Position numbers and translations under genes: made by a program
The notes under the pieces: generated by a model
Database searches by the model: none
What the model was told of the DNA's origin: nothing
What the model saw: the letters and a program-made list of their open reading frames with translations, nothing else
DNA from: Phycisphaera sp.
GTDB lineage: Bacteria > Planctomycetota > Phycisphaerae > Phycisphaerales > Phycisphaeraceae
NCBI GenBank assembly: GCA_029287335.1
Contig: JARFRI010000319.1
Coordinates: forward strand, 1 to 5,479
Reading direction: 5' to 3'
Length of the DNA stretch: 5,479 nucleotides
Shown: piece after piece, positions 1-5,388 of the stretch
Layout: each line of letters opens with the position of its first letter
Position numbering within the stretch: position 1 is the first letter of the stretch

Positions 1-97
1 CCCCCCCCCCCCCCCCCCCCCCAAACACCCCCCCCCCCCCCCCGACAACCACACTAGAGTTGGATCGTCGGCAGCGTCAGATGTGTATAAGAGACAG
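1..97. other. Illumina Nextera adapter read-through (artefact, not genomic)
   Basis: Bases 65-97 are exactly the Nextera Read-1 adapter: TCGTCGGCAGCGTC followed by the 19-bp Tn5 mosaic end AGATGTGTATAAGAGACAG. Bases 55-64 (TAGAGTTGGA) occupy the place of a 10-nt i5 index. Bases 44-54 are a degraded copy of the P5 end (it should finish GATCTACAC). Bases 1-43 are almost pure C, the reverse complement of the poly-G that two-colour Illumina instruments call when signal is lost. Read on the minus strand, an insert runs into the adapter, the index, P5 and then no signal. Any ORF crossing this part is spurious; its peptides SYTHLTLPT (minus) and QMCIRDR (plus) are adapter translations. Confidence 0.98.
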
Positions 98-266
98 GCG
101 TGTACTCCGCGTTCTCGTATTCGCCGCGATACAGGGCAAACGCGACCTGATCGGTGACCAATGGATGGTTGGTCTGCAGCAAGACGCCATGCGATACGCA
201 GACGCCCTTGTTCGCCTTGACCTTCTTCTTCCAGAAGTACCAGCCTATTGATTTTCGTAAGCCCAT
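98..266 (-). CDS. Probable FkbM-family methyltransferase, N-terminal fragment (cut by contig end)
   Basis: Only the first 56 residues are genuine; the frame then enters adapter at base 97. ATG at 266 is the first start available and has only a weak GAG upstream. A basic stretch (KKKVKANK, about residues 13-20) leads into VSHGVLLQTNHPLVTDQVAF, then ALYRGEYENAEYT. A strand with an HP pair followed by a 'G.YE..E' segment is what I recall lying just before the SAM-binding 'D.GA..G' motif in many FkbM methyltransferases, which O-methylate sugars or polyketide hydroxyls. That motif itself is lost beyond the contig end, so the family call is inference from the pre-domain alone. The gene lies 55 bp downstream of another FkbM-like gene on the same strand, so co-transcription is likely. 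Alternative: some other enzyme acting on glycans. Confidence 0.55.
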
Positions 267-321
267 GATGCTCGATGTAAAGGCTGCAGACGAAAGCTTA
301 TCTGCGGGAAAAGGTATGAAC

Positions 322-1125
322 CTACGAACGCTCGCTTCGATACCAGCAGCGCGGCAGCGGCAGGGTTGGATTGTCCGTGTTGTCGTGATCCAGCGGGTGT
401 GGGAAGTGTTCGACGAATGGTGGATCGGTCAATCGATCGCGGCGATAAAAAGTCATCTCGGTCAAAAAAGGGATCTCGACACCGCCACGCTTAATGGAGC
501 GGTAATAGTTATTGGGGTGGTTATGAACGCAGGCGTGTGTCTGCAGGATTTTATCGAAGACGCGTGACCAGATCCTAAAGAACGGCTTGTTCCAGGCCTG
601 ATCTAATTGATGAAACTCAGCCACAATGATACGGAATCGCTTCATGAGTTGATCTGAAGCGCCCAGGAAAACCTCGTATTCAAACCCTTCGATATCGATC
701 TGCAGCAACAACTCGCCGTCGGAATCAGGCAGGACCGAGTCGACCCAATCATCAATGGTCATAAACGTATCGTTTGTGGTGACACCCACGTACTTTCGCG
801 TGAAGTGGAAAAGGCTGTGCATCTCCGCCGGCTTCTCAACCGAGTGGTCGGCAAGGAACACCTTCATCCCTAAGTCCGCGCAGTCCTTCTCGAACCCGGT
901 GATCTCATCGACGCCCGGCGAAAAGACCGCCTCGATTCCTTCAAGATCGTCCGGCACAAGGTAGCCCCCGTCACCTTCCGGGCCAAGGCGGATCAACGCC
1001 GGCCCAGCAACCGGGTGCAAACGGTTTAACAGGTCTACGATCTGCTTCGTCTCGGTTCGCCGAGCCTGATAGACGTTCGGCCCACAGACGATGTTTCGGA
1101 TCAGGCGTTTGACCTGCTTCACCAT
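322..1125 (-). CDS. FkbM-like SAM-dependent methyltransferase (Methyltransf_21 type)
   Basis: The protein has 267 residues, a usual size for the family. A short basic N-terminus is followed by RLGPEGDGGYLVPDDL (46-61), the 'DGGY..P' box of one FkbM-like branch. Next come VFSPGVDEITGFEKDCADLG (67-86) and VFLADHSVE (89-97), the likely SAM-binding strand-loop and the acidic strand after it. LLLQIDIEGFEYEVF (139-153) is the hallmark 'D.EG.E' motif, and VAEFHQL (168-174) plus HNHPNN (201-206) and TEMTFYRRD (222-230) complete the fold. Role inferred: O-methylation of a sugar hydroxyl in the cytoplasm during glycan assembly. An upstream GTG at 1134 is in frame, but I prefer ATG at 1125 because GGAG (1137-1134) lies 8 nt before it. 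It is transcribed divergently from the GT10 gene and ahead of the truncated methyltransferase gene. No signal peptide or membrane segment is seen. Confidence 0.85.
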   Translation of the reverse strand: MVKQVKRLIRNIVCGPNVYQARRTETKQIVDLLNRLHPVAGPALIRLGPEGDGGYLVPDDLEGIEAVFSPGVDEITGFEKDCADLGMKVFLADHSVEKPAEMHSLFHFTRKYVGVTTNDTFMTIDDWVDSVLPDSDGELLLQIDIEGFEYEVFLGASDQLMKRFRIIVAEFHQLDQAWNKPFFRIWSRVFDKILQTHACVHNHPNNYYRSIKRGGVEIPFLTEMTFYRRDRLTDPPFVEHFPHPLDHDNTDNPTLPLPRCWYRSERS

Positions 1126-1133
1126 CGCATTCA

Positions 1134-1137
1134 CTCC
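1134..1137 (-). promoter_or_regulatory. Ribosome binding site deciding the 1125 start
   Basis: GGAG on the minus strand lies 8 nt upstream of the ATG at 1125. The alternative GTG start at 1134 overlaps this same sequence and would have no spacing, so the site favours the shorter 267-residue protein. Confidence 0.55.
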
Positions 1138-1149
1138 GCGAAATAAAAA

Positions 1150-1167
1150 CTTAGTATAACGATGGGC
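1150..1167. promoter_or_regulatory. Candidate divergent promoter with overlapping -10 boxes
   Basis: The 76-bp gap between the two divergent genes holds one AT-rich core. The plus strand reads TATAAC (1155-1160) and the minus strand reads TATACT (1158-1153); each matches TATAAT at five of six positions. Starts near 1166 (plus) and 1146 (minus) would leave short leaders of about 35 and 20 nt. No convincing -35 box was found for either direction, so this rests on the -10 boxes and position only. Confidence 0.35.
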
Positions 1168-1201
1168 TCGGCACTTGCTCTGTCCATCAACGATCGATGA
1201 A

Positions 1202-2203
1202 ATGCTTGAAGTTGCTCTGCTAACCAGTTGCCCGGACCCGCTCTGGCGGCAGCTGCCCGGCGGGGATAAAGACCACCATGGCGTGCGTTTTCTTCTAGAG
1301 CGCGAACCGGCCGAATGTGATCTCTGCGTGGTCTACCACGATATTGACAAGCCGATGTCTGTCGCGTGTCGAAGCGGCTTGGCCGTGCTGGTCACCGTTG
1401 AACCCGAGATCCTCACGAGTCACTACCCGCAGGCTTTCCTTGATCAGTTCGATGCGGTCTTGTCGTTTCGGCAGGACCTCAAGCACCCTGCTGTCTACCG
1501 CTGCCCACCCATGATCCCGTGGTGGGTTGGCGTGTCGGGCGGGCATCGTCAAGAACGTAGGGTCAACCTCGTCTATGAAGACCTGCAAAAAAACATCGAC
1601 CCTGCCGAGAAACGCCTGGCGTGTTCGGTGATCTGCTCCTCGCTTGCTTACACCGCCAACCACCGTGCTCGGCTGGACTTTGTGAATCAGCTTTGCGATC
1701 GCAGTCAACAGATCGATCGGTTCGGCTTTGGGCATCGGCCGATCGATGACAAGTGGCAGGCCATGCGCGACTACCGCGTCCACGTCGGGATCGAGAACTC
1801 GAGTTGCCCCGATTACTGGACAGAGAAAGCCGCCGATGCATTCCTTAGCGAGTGCTTGTTGGTGTATTGGGGCTGCCCAAACCTCGAAGACTATTTCCCG
1901 CAAGATGCGTTCGTTCGACTTGATCTCGGCGATGTTGATGGGGCTGTTGCGCTGCTCGAAGAGGTCTGCGCTAAAGGATTTTATGAACGCCGCCGGCCGG
2001 CGATCCTTGAGGCGAAGCGCCTGGTGCTTGAGCGTTACAACTTGTTTACCTCGCTTGCCGATCAGTTACCCAAGATCTCCAAGGGCGAGCCGGGCATACG
2101 ACAGATGAAGCCACAAAACTGGTATCAGGGCAGCTTGAGGAAGCGCTTCAAGAGACGGTGGAAGCACTATACTGGCGGCGCGTTGCGGCAGCGCAAAGCC
2201 TGA
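1202..2203 (+). CDS. Glycosyltransferase family 10 (alpha-fucosyltransferase-like) protein
   Basis: The protein has 333 residues. Its C-terminal half carries the GT10 donor-binding signature: SVICSSLAYTANHRARLDFV (142-161), FGFGHRPIDDKWQA (174-187), then YRVHVGIENSSCPDYWTEKA (191-210) and VYWGCPNLEDYFP (221-233). The 'ENS....Y.TEK' core (E198, K209) is the family's nucleotide-sugar site; GT10 enzymes classically transfer L-fucose from GDP-fucose to GlcNAc or a related sugar. Donor and acceptor here are not proven. The N-terminal half (1-110) is the diverged acceptor domain, with EP at 67-68 and W..G near 107-110. The C-terminus is strongly basic (about 308-332), as in membrane-associated fucosyltransferases. 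An in-frame TTG at 1175 would add nine residues, but the paralogue at 3987-4979 also begins ML.VA, which supports ATG 1202. It is followed 72 bp later by a methyltransferase gene on the same strand. Confidence 0.85.
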   Translation: MLEVALLTSCPDPLWRQLPGGDKDHHGVRFLLEREPAECDLCVVYHDIDKPMSVACRSGLAVLVTVEPEILTSHYPQAFLDQFDAVLSFRQDLKHPAVYRCPPMIPWWVGVSGGHRQERRVNLVYEDLQKNIDPAEKRLACSVICSSLAYTANHRARLDFVNQLCDRSQQIDRFGFGHRPIDDKWQAMRDYRVHVGIENSSCPDYWTEKAADAFLSECLLVYWGCPNLEDYFPQDAFVRLDLGDVDGAVALLEEVCAKGFYERRRPAILEAKRLVLERYNLFTSLADQLPKISKGEPGIRQMKPQNWYQGSLRKRFKRRWKHYTGGALRQRKA

Positions 2204-2275
2204 ATCGTTTTGCCATGCATGCCGGGCAAGGGCCCCGCCTCGGATCCAAGGGTCCACCCAATTAGGTTTGATCAC

Positions 2276-2971
2276 ATGGCACCATGGTTACAGCCCGTCG
2301 TCTTCTACAACCGCGTCAAGGCGCGTGCGCGACGCAGGCCGGATCATTTCATGGCACGTGTGCCGGGCTTGATCCATGTCGGCGCCAACGTCGGACAGGA
2401 GCGCAAGCGATATAACAAGTACGGGCTGCACGTCATCTGGGTCGAGCCGATCCCGGAGGTCTTCGCGGAATTGCAACAAAACATCGCGGACATGCCTCGG
2501 CACCGGGCGTTTGAACAACTCATCACCGATCAAAAGAACCAGGAATACGTGTTTCATGTCGCGAGTAATCGTGGCGAGTCGTCTTCGATCCTCCCGCTCA
2601 AAGAACACAAAGAGATCTGGCAAAATATCTATTACGAGCGCGATCTGATCTTGCAAAGCAACACGCTCGACAGCATGGTCGCGGAGGAAAACCTCGACCT
2701 GCAAAAGCACCGGGCGCTGGTTCTGGATACGCAAGGCTCGGAGCTACTGGTTCTTAAGGGAGCGAAACAGACATTGAAAAAAATGGCTTACGTCAAGGTC
2801 GAGGCGGCGGATTTTGAGTCGTATGAAGGCTGTGCCACGGTCGATAGCCTGGGCGCCTTCATGGCCGACCAGGGCTTTACCGAGATCACGCGTGAAGCGT
2901 TTGCCGCCAAAGACGATGGTACGGGGCATTATTACGACCTCGTTTTCAAGCGCGACCAAAGCCAGCCATAA
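2276..2971 (+). CDS. FkbM-family SAM-dependent methyltransferase
   Basis: The protein has 231 residues. LIHVGANVGQE (32-42) is motif I of the Rossmann methyltransferase fold, and WVEPIP (55-60) is the acidic strand that binds the SAM ribose. ALVLDTQGSELLVLKGA (147-163) is the FkbM 'D.QG.E...L.GA' signature, and YVKVEA (172-177) follows it. The expected role is O-methylation of a glycan or other hydroxyl in the cytoplasm. The frame is open upstream to a TTG at 2210, with another ATG at 2219, but only ATG 2276 has a Shine-Dalgarno-like TAGGT (8 nt away), and the extra 22 residues look non-conserved. It differs from the methyltransferase at 322-1125: it keeps a clear 'GAN.G' motif I and lacks the 'DGGY' box, so the two are separate subtypes rather than recent duplicates. 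It sits between the GT10 and GT25 genes in one direction. Confidence 0.88.
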   Translation: MAPWLQPVVFYNRVKARARRRPDHFMARVPGLIHVGANVGQERKRYNKYGLHVIWVEPIPEVFAELQQNIADMPRHRAFEQLITDQKNQEYVFHVASNRGESSSILPLKEHKEIWQNIYYERDLILQSNTLDSMVAEENLDLQKHRALVLDTQGSELLVLKGAKQTLKKMAYVKVEAADFESYEGCATVDSLGAFMADQGFTEITREAFAAKDDGTGHYYDLVFKRDQSQP

Positions 2972-3188
2972 TCCGCCGAATGTAAGACCACTGAGCGTGG
3001 CCAAACCGTGAACTCGCCGGCCGGACCGACCTCAGAGCCAACGCAAGCCCAACACGCCATTGAGAGTCACGCTAATGTGTCAATCTAGTAATCACATGGC
3101 ACATGTCGGGCAGGAGCGGTTGGACCATCCGACCTTGATTGAAATGGCAACGGTGGATCAATCTGCAACCGAACGCGAGCACACCGAC
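2972..3188 (+). other. Intergenic leader upstream of the GT25 gene
   Basis: The 217-bp gap has no convincing gene. A weak hairpin, CCAC-TGAGC-GTGG (2981-2993), lacks a T-tract, so it is not a clear terminator. A possible promoter is TTGAGA (3060-3065), 18 bp, TCTAGT (3084-3089). The frame of the downstream gene is open from 3060, but the residues it encodes before 3189 do not look like GT25. Bases 3091-3102 repeat the 12-mer at the start of the preceding methyltransferase gene (2271-2282). Confidence 0.4.
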
Positions 3189-3974
3189 ATGGCCAGCCCG
3201 CTGGATCACTTTGATCGCATTGTCTGCATCAATCTTGATGAACGGCCGGACCGTTGGCAGCAGATGCAGGACACCCTCGGGCCGCTGCTTGGACGGGTCA
3301 AACTCGAACGGTTCTCCGCGGTGAAGCCGGACGTGGCTCAGGAGCGGGTCTATAACGGGCGGGCCGGCTGCCTGCTTTCACACCGCCGAGTGATCGAAGC
3401 CGCCTTCAACGATGGACTCCAGAACGTGTTGGTGTTGGAGGACGATGTCTGTTTTGACCCAGACTTTTTGGCGCAAGCTCAACGCGCGTTGGCAACGCTA
3501 GAGGCAACGCCATGGGATCTTTTCTACCTTGGCTTTACCCCTAAAGCACCGCTCGTTCCCGCGGGGGACGCGCTGCTGCGAACCTTCGGCGGCAGCACCA
3601 CGCATGCGATCGCCTACCACCGCCGCGCGATGCCCGACCTGCTCCGATGGCTGCCCGAAGAGAATGATGTGCTGCGTTTTCTCTCGCGTTACAAGTCGGT
3701 GGACCGCTACTACTGGCAAGCATTGGCGACCCGCCTGCGCTGTTATGCCGCCGCGCCGCCTGTCGCTTTTCAGCGCGATGGTTTTTCAGATATCCAGCAG
3801 GGACAAACCCCCTGCAACGAGCAGCAGGCCAAGCAGGCCTTTGACGAGTACATGACCAAGCCACTCACGCCGATGACGAAGTTGGGATTGCACGTCAGAG
3901 TTCGGTTGCGTCGCTTGGGCTACACGGTCGATAGTTTGCGGCGCAGCATGTTCCGTCGGATTAAAGCGAAGTAA
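3189..3974 (+). CDS. Glycosyltransferase family 25 protein (LPS/glycan glycosyltransferase)
   Basis: The protein has 261 residues and is complete for this family. FDRIVCINLDERPDRW (8-23) is the typical GT25 N-terminal strand. RFSAV (41-45), GCLLSHRRVIEAA (60-72) and NVLVLEDDVCFDPDF (79-93) follow, the last holding the acidic EDD (84-86) that coordinates metal and nucleotide sugar. FYLGF (112-116), AYHRRA (142-147), VDRYYWQAL (171-179) and PPVAFQRDGFSDIQ (190-203) complete the domain; the C-terminus is basic. Characterised GT25 members are LPS outer-core or O-antigen galactosyltransferases and collagen galactosyltransferases; the substrate here is unknown. Starts at 3060 (TTG), 3075, 3096 and 3144 are also in frame. 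I chose ATG 3189 because family members begin only a few residues before the 'I.LD.RPDR' strand; its ribosome site is weak, so the start is less certain than the gene. It converges with the second GT10 gene. Confidence 0.87.
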   Translation: MASPLDHFDRIVCINLDERPDRWQQMQDTLGPLLGRVKLERFSAVKPDVAQERVYNGRAGCLLSHRRVIEAAFNDGLQNVLVLEDDVCFDPDFLAQAQRALATLEATPWDLFYLGFTPKAPLVPAGDALLRTFGGSTTHAIAYHRRAMPDLLRWLPEENDVLRFLSRYKSVDRYYWQALATRLRCYAAAPPVAFQRDGFSDIQQGQTPCNEQQAKQAFDEYMTKPLTPMTKLGLHVRVRLRRLGYTVDSLRRSMFRRIKAK

Positions 3975-3986
3975 ACCGCCGCGCGC

Positions 3987-4979
3987 TTAACGCCGGCTTG
4001 ATGCACCCATCAATTGCCGAAGGCGATACAACCCGCCACGCCCCCACGAACGATAGGCCTTGTGCGAATGGATCGTCACCTGTTCGCGCGGCAGGTCGGG
4101 GTCACAATACTGACCGGCCCATTTGGCAAACCAAGCGAAGGGGTTGTACCGGTTCAAGATCGCGTCGCGCGAAGCCTCAAGCCCAGCCTGCTGCTTAGGC
4201 GTCAACCCGCTTTCGAGCAGTGGTTCGATGCGCTGAATCATCTGATCGACCGACAGGCCGGCCAGTGGAAGAAAGCCGTCCTCAGGCAGGTAGCGACCCA
4301 GGTTTTCACAGCCCACATACAGCGGGTACGCCCAGCCCAGATAGGCGTCCGCCAACTTCTCGGTCCAGTAGTCATCGCTGATCGAGTTTTCTAAAACCAG
4401 GTGGTACCGATAGGGCAGGATCGCGTCGAGTTTGTCTTCGATGGGTTGGAACCCACGCCCGAAGTGAACCACGCGGTCGCCGAAGTGGTGCTTGAGTGCG
4501 TCGAGAAGGGCCAGTCGATCGCGCTGGCCTTGCGTGGTCGTCAGGTTGGAACAGATCACCGAGATCTGTTCGTGCTGTTTTGCCGGTTGCTGCAGTTGGG
4601 TGAGGTGGTCGTAGCCGTAGGCGTAGATGCCGGTGTGCCGGTCGTAGCCGACGTGCCAGTTCAGTCCCAAGGCATCAAAGGTCACGCGGGGGTGGGGGTA
4701 GTCTGCCTGCGTACACACGAGTCGGTGGAACTGGGCGTAGTAGCCCTTGGGATAGATTTTTTTGGCAGGCGGTTCGCCGGCAAGAAAGAGCGTGTTACTC
4801 GGCGCCACCCGTAGGCGAGCGCTTCCCTTCAAGCCCGCCCAGACGAGCCAGAAATCACACTCGGTCCCGTCCGGCGGGTTCATCGTGAACGTGCAGTCGC
4901 CCCAACGCATCACCCCGTTGGGACAGAGCAACTCCAGGTTGCCGGTCGGGATGTTGGTGGTCACCGCAACATGGAGCAT
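3987..4979 (-). CDS. Glycosyltransferase family 10 (alpha-fucosyltransferase-like) protein, second copy
   Basis: The protein has 330 residues, almost the same length as the GT10 protein at 1202-2203. Shared blocks lie in the same order: SVICSNLTTTQGQRDRLALL (140-159), HFGRGFQPIEDKLDAILPYR (172-191), YHLVLENSISDDYWTEKLAD (192-211) and YVGCENLGRYLPEDGF (221-236), with donor-site E197 and K208. The N-terminal halves also align (GEP at 68-70, YP at 76-77, HP at 96-97, W.VG at 108-111), so this is a diverged paralogue. The expected role is transfer of fucose or a related sugar to a glycan. The frame stays open upstream to 5213 through a tRNA remnant and a terminator, which would add 78 spurious residues; ATG 4979, with GGGA 9 nt upstream and the ML.VA start shared with the paralogue, is the real start. 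Its stop is 12 bp from the GT25 stop, convergent, with no obvious terminator between. Confidence 0.86.
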   Translation of the reverse strand: MLHVAVTTNIPTGNLELLCPNGVMRWGDCTFTMNPPDGTECDFWLVWAGLKGSARLRVAPSNTLFLAGEPPAKKIYPKGYYAQFHRLVCTQADYPHPRVTFDALGLNWHVGYDRHTGIYAYGYDHLTQLQQPAKQHEQISVICSNLTTTQGQRDRLALLDALKHHFGDRVVHFGRGFQPIEDKLDAILPYRYHLVLENSISDDYWTEKLADAYLGWAYPLYVGCENLGRYLPEDGFLPLAGLSVDQMIQRIEPLLESGLTPKQQAGLEASRDAILNRYNPFAWFAKWAGQYCDPDLPREQVTIHSHKAYRSWGRGGLYRLRQLMGASSRR

Positions 4980-5111
4980 CACACAAGATCCCAAAGCCAA
5001 ATGAAAAACACGCTCGAACGCACGACGTAACGACCGTCGTCGCACCGGCCTTACTCTAATGCATCGACGCGAATCAAATCGTTCAAGCCCATTGCCCGCA
5101 GAGTGTTGGAG
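4980..5111 (-). promoter_or_regulatory. 5' leader and probable promoter region of the second GT10 gene
   Basis: This 132-bp stretch lies between the tRNA terminator and the GT10 start, so the gene needs its own promoter here. A TTGAAC hexamer on the minus strand (5085-5080) is a possible -35 box; no good -10 follows at 17 bp. A small dyad, ACGACG (5022-5027) with CGTCGT (5035-5040), could form a hairpin in the leader. No coding sequence is seen. Confidence 0.3.
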
Positions 5112-5152
5112 AAATAAAAAACAGCGTCCTGCAATCACTTGCAAGACGCTGT
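5112..5152 (-). terminator. Intrinsic terminator behind the tRNA-Ile 3' half
   Basis: On the minus strand a 13-bp stem (5152-5140 with 5133-5121; ACAGCGTC pairs with GACGCTGT, then one G-U and four more pairs) has a 6-nt loop (AGTGAT) and is followed by TTTTTATTT. It begins three bases after the tRNA discriminator base, the usual place for a tRNA terminator. It also isolates the GT10 gene from transcription coming from the right. Confidence 0.9.
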
Positions 5153-5155
5153 CAA

Positions 5156-5197
5156 TGGGCCTGGCAGGATTCGAACCTGCGACCTCACCCTTATCAG
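5156..5197 (-). tRNA. tRNA-Ile(GAU) 3' half only (5' half absent)
   Basis: Read on the minus strand: anticodon loop CTGATAA (anticodon GAT), 3' anticodon strand GGGTG, variable loop AGGTC, T arm GCAGG-TTCGAAT-CCTGC (perfect 5-bp stem), acceptor strand CAGGCCC and discriminator A. CCA is not encoded. The run CTGATAAGGGTGAGGTC matches the E. coli tRNA-Ile(GAU) sequence as I recall it. The 5' anticodon strand should be CACCC, but the bases next to the loop are GCTTA, which cannot pair, and no D arm or 5' acceptor strand follows. The gene is therefore cut exactly at the anticodon loop. It is most likely the duplicated tRNA end left at an integration site. Confidence 0.88.
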
Positions 5198-5202
5198 TAA
5201 GC
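5191..5202 (-). other. Probable attachment-site core (integrative element junction)
   Basis: The tRNA identity ends at 5197. Around it the sequence is a dyad, CTTA-CTGA-TAAG on the minus strand (5201-5190), in place of the normal anticodon stem. Tyrosine recombinases often cross over in tRNA anticodon loops, flanked by such inverted half-sites. Because the 3' half and its terminator lie on the left, the left side is chromosome and the right side is element in the usual scheme. The recombinase and the other junction are not in the window. Confidence 0.55.
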
Positions 5203-5365
5203 CATGATTTCATAAGTCCTTAATTTGCAATAAAAAGCAACTGATTTTATACCCATATAATTTTTCAGGGCTGGCTGTTTATGGGTAGGATTTTCTGAAG
5301 ATCAGGAATGAGATTGCTCGGTACGCGACCACCGGCCTAAATATTCTGGAAGCACACGCCGATAT
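5198..5365. other. AT-rich element end without a convincing gene
   Basis: This stretch, especially 5210-5300, is clearly richer in A and T than the glycan locus. It contains an inverted pair, TACCCATA (5250-5257) and TATGGGTA (5280-5287), 22 bp apart, which could be recombinase-arm or accessory-protein sites or a weak hairpin. No ORF of normal length was found on either strand; a 22-codon minus-strand reading frame (5302-5370) is described separately. Confidence 0.4.
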
Positions 5366-5370
5366 TTCAT
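5302..5370 (-). CDS. Possible 22-residue small ORF starting in the palindrome
   Basis: The ATG at 5370 lies in the left arm of the 23-bp palindrome and the frame ends at TGA (5304-5302), giving MKYRRVLPEYLGRWSRTEQS plus HS. No Shine-Dalgarno is seen. A mirrored TATAGT box lies 8 nt upstream, so a leaderless transcript is conceivable. The peptide is not recognised. It may be non-coding or the remnant of a longer gene broken at the element end. Confidence 0.2.
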   Translation of the reverse strand: MKYRRVLPEYLGRWSRTEQSHS

Positions 5371-5388
5371 ATAGTAATACTATATGAA
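5366..5388. promoter_or_regulatory. Perfect 23-bp palindrome, candidate operator/divergent promoter
   Basis: TTCATATAGTA, a central A, then TACTATATGAA form two perfect 11-bp arms. Each strand reads TATAGT (plus 5370-5375, minus 5384-5379), a -10-like box, with an ATG 8 nt further on (plus 5384, minus 5370). The arrangement suggests a dimeric repressor site covering two mirrored, possibly leaderless start points. The pattern is seen directly; the regulatory role is inferred. No matching -35 boxes are convincing. Confidence 0.5.

Noticed and set aside
1..43. Poly-C tract as a biological homopolymer or phase-variable repeat
   Set aside because: It adjoins a P5 remnant, an index slot and an exact sequencing adapter, so it is no-signal base calling.
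54..266. Reading frames on both strands crossing bases 54-98
   Set aside because: Their ends are adapter translations (SYTHLTLPT and QMCIRDR), not genomic coding sequence.
1295..1903. A 202-codon minus-strand open frame
   Set aside because: It lies entirely inside the GT10 gene, which has full family motifs on the plus strand; its own translation shows no recognisable domain.
2981..2993. Hairpin after the second methyltransferase gene as a terminator
   Set aside because: The stem is only four base pairs and no T-tract follows.
3975..3986. Bidirectional terminator between the convergent GT25 and GT10 genes
   Set aside because: The 12-bp gap is GC-rich, but no stem with a T-tract is visible on either strand.
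4014..4814. Two plus-strand open frames of 126 and 137 codons
   Set aside because: They are antisense to the second GT10 gene, whose motifs are clear, and look like shadows of its codon bias.
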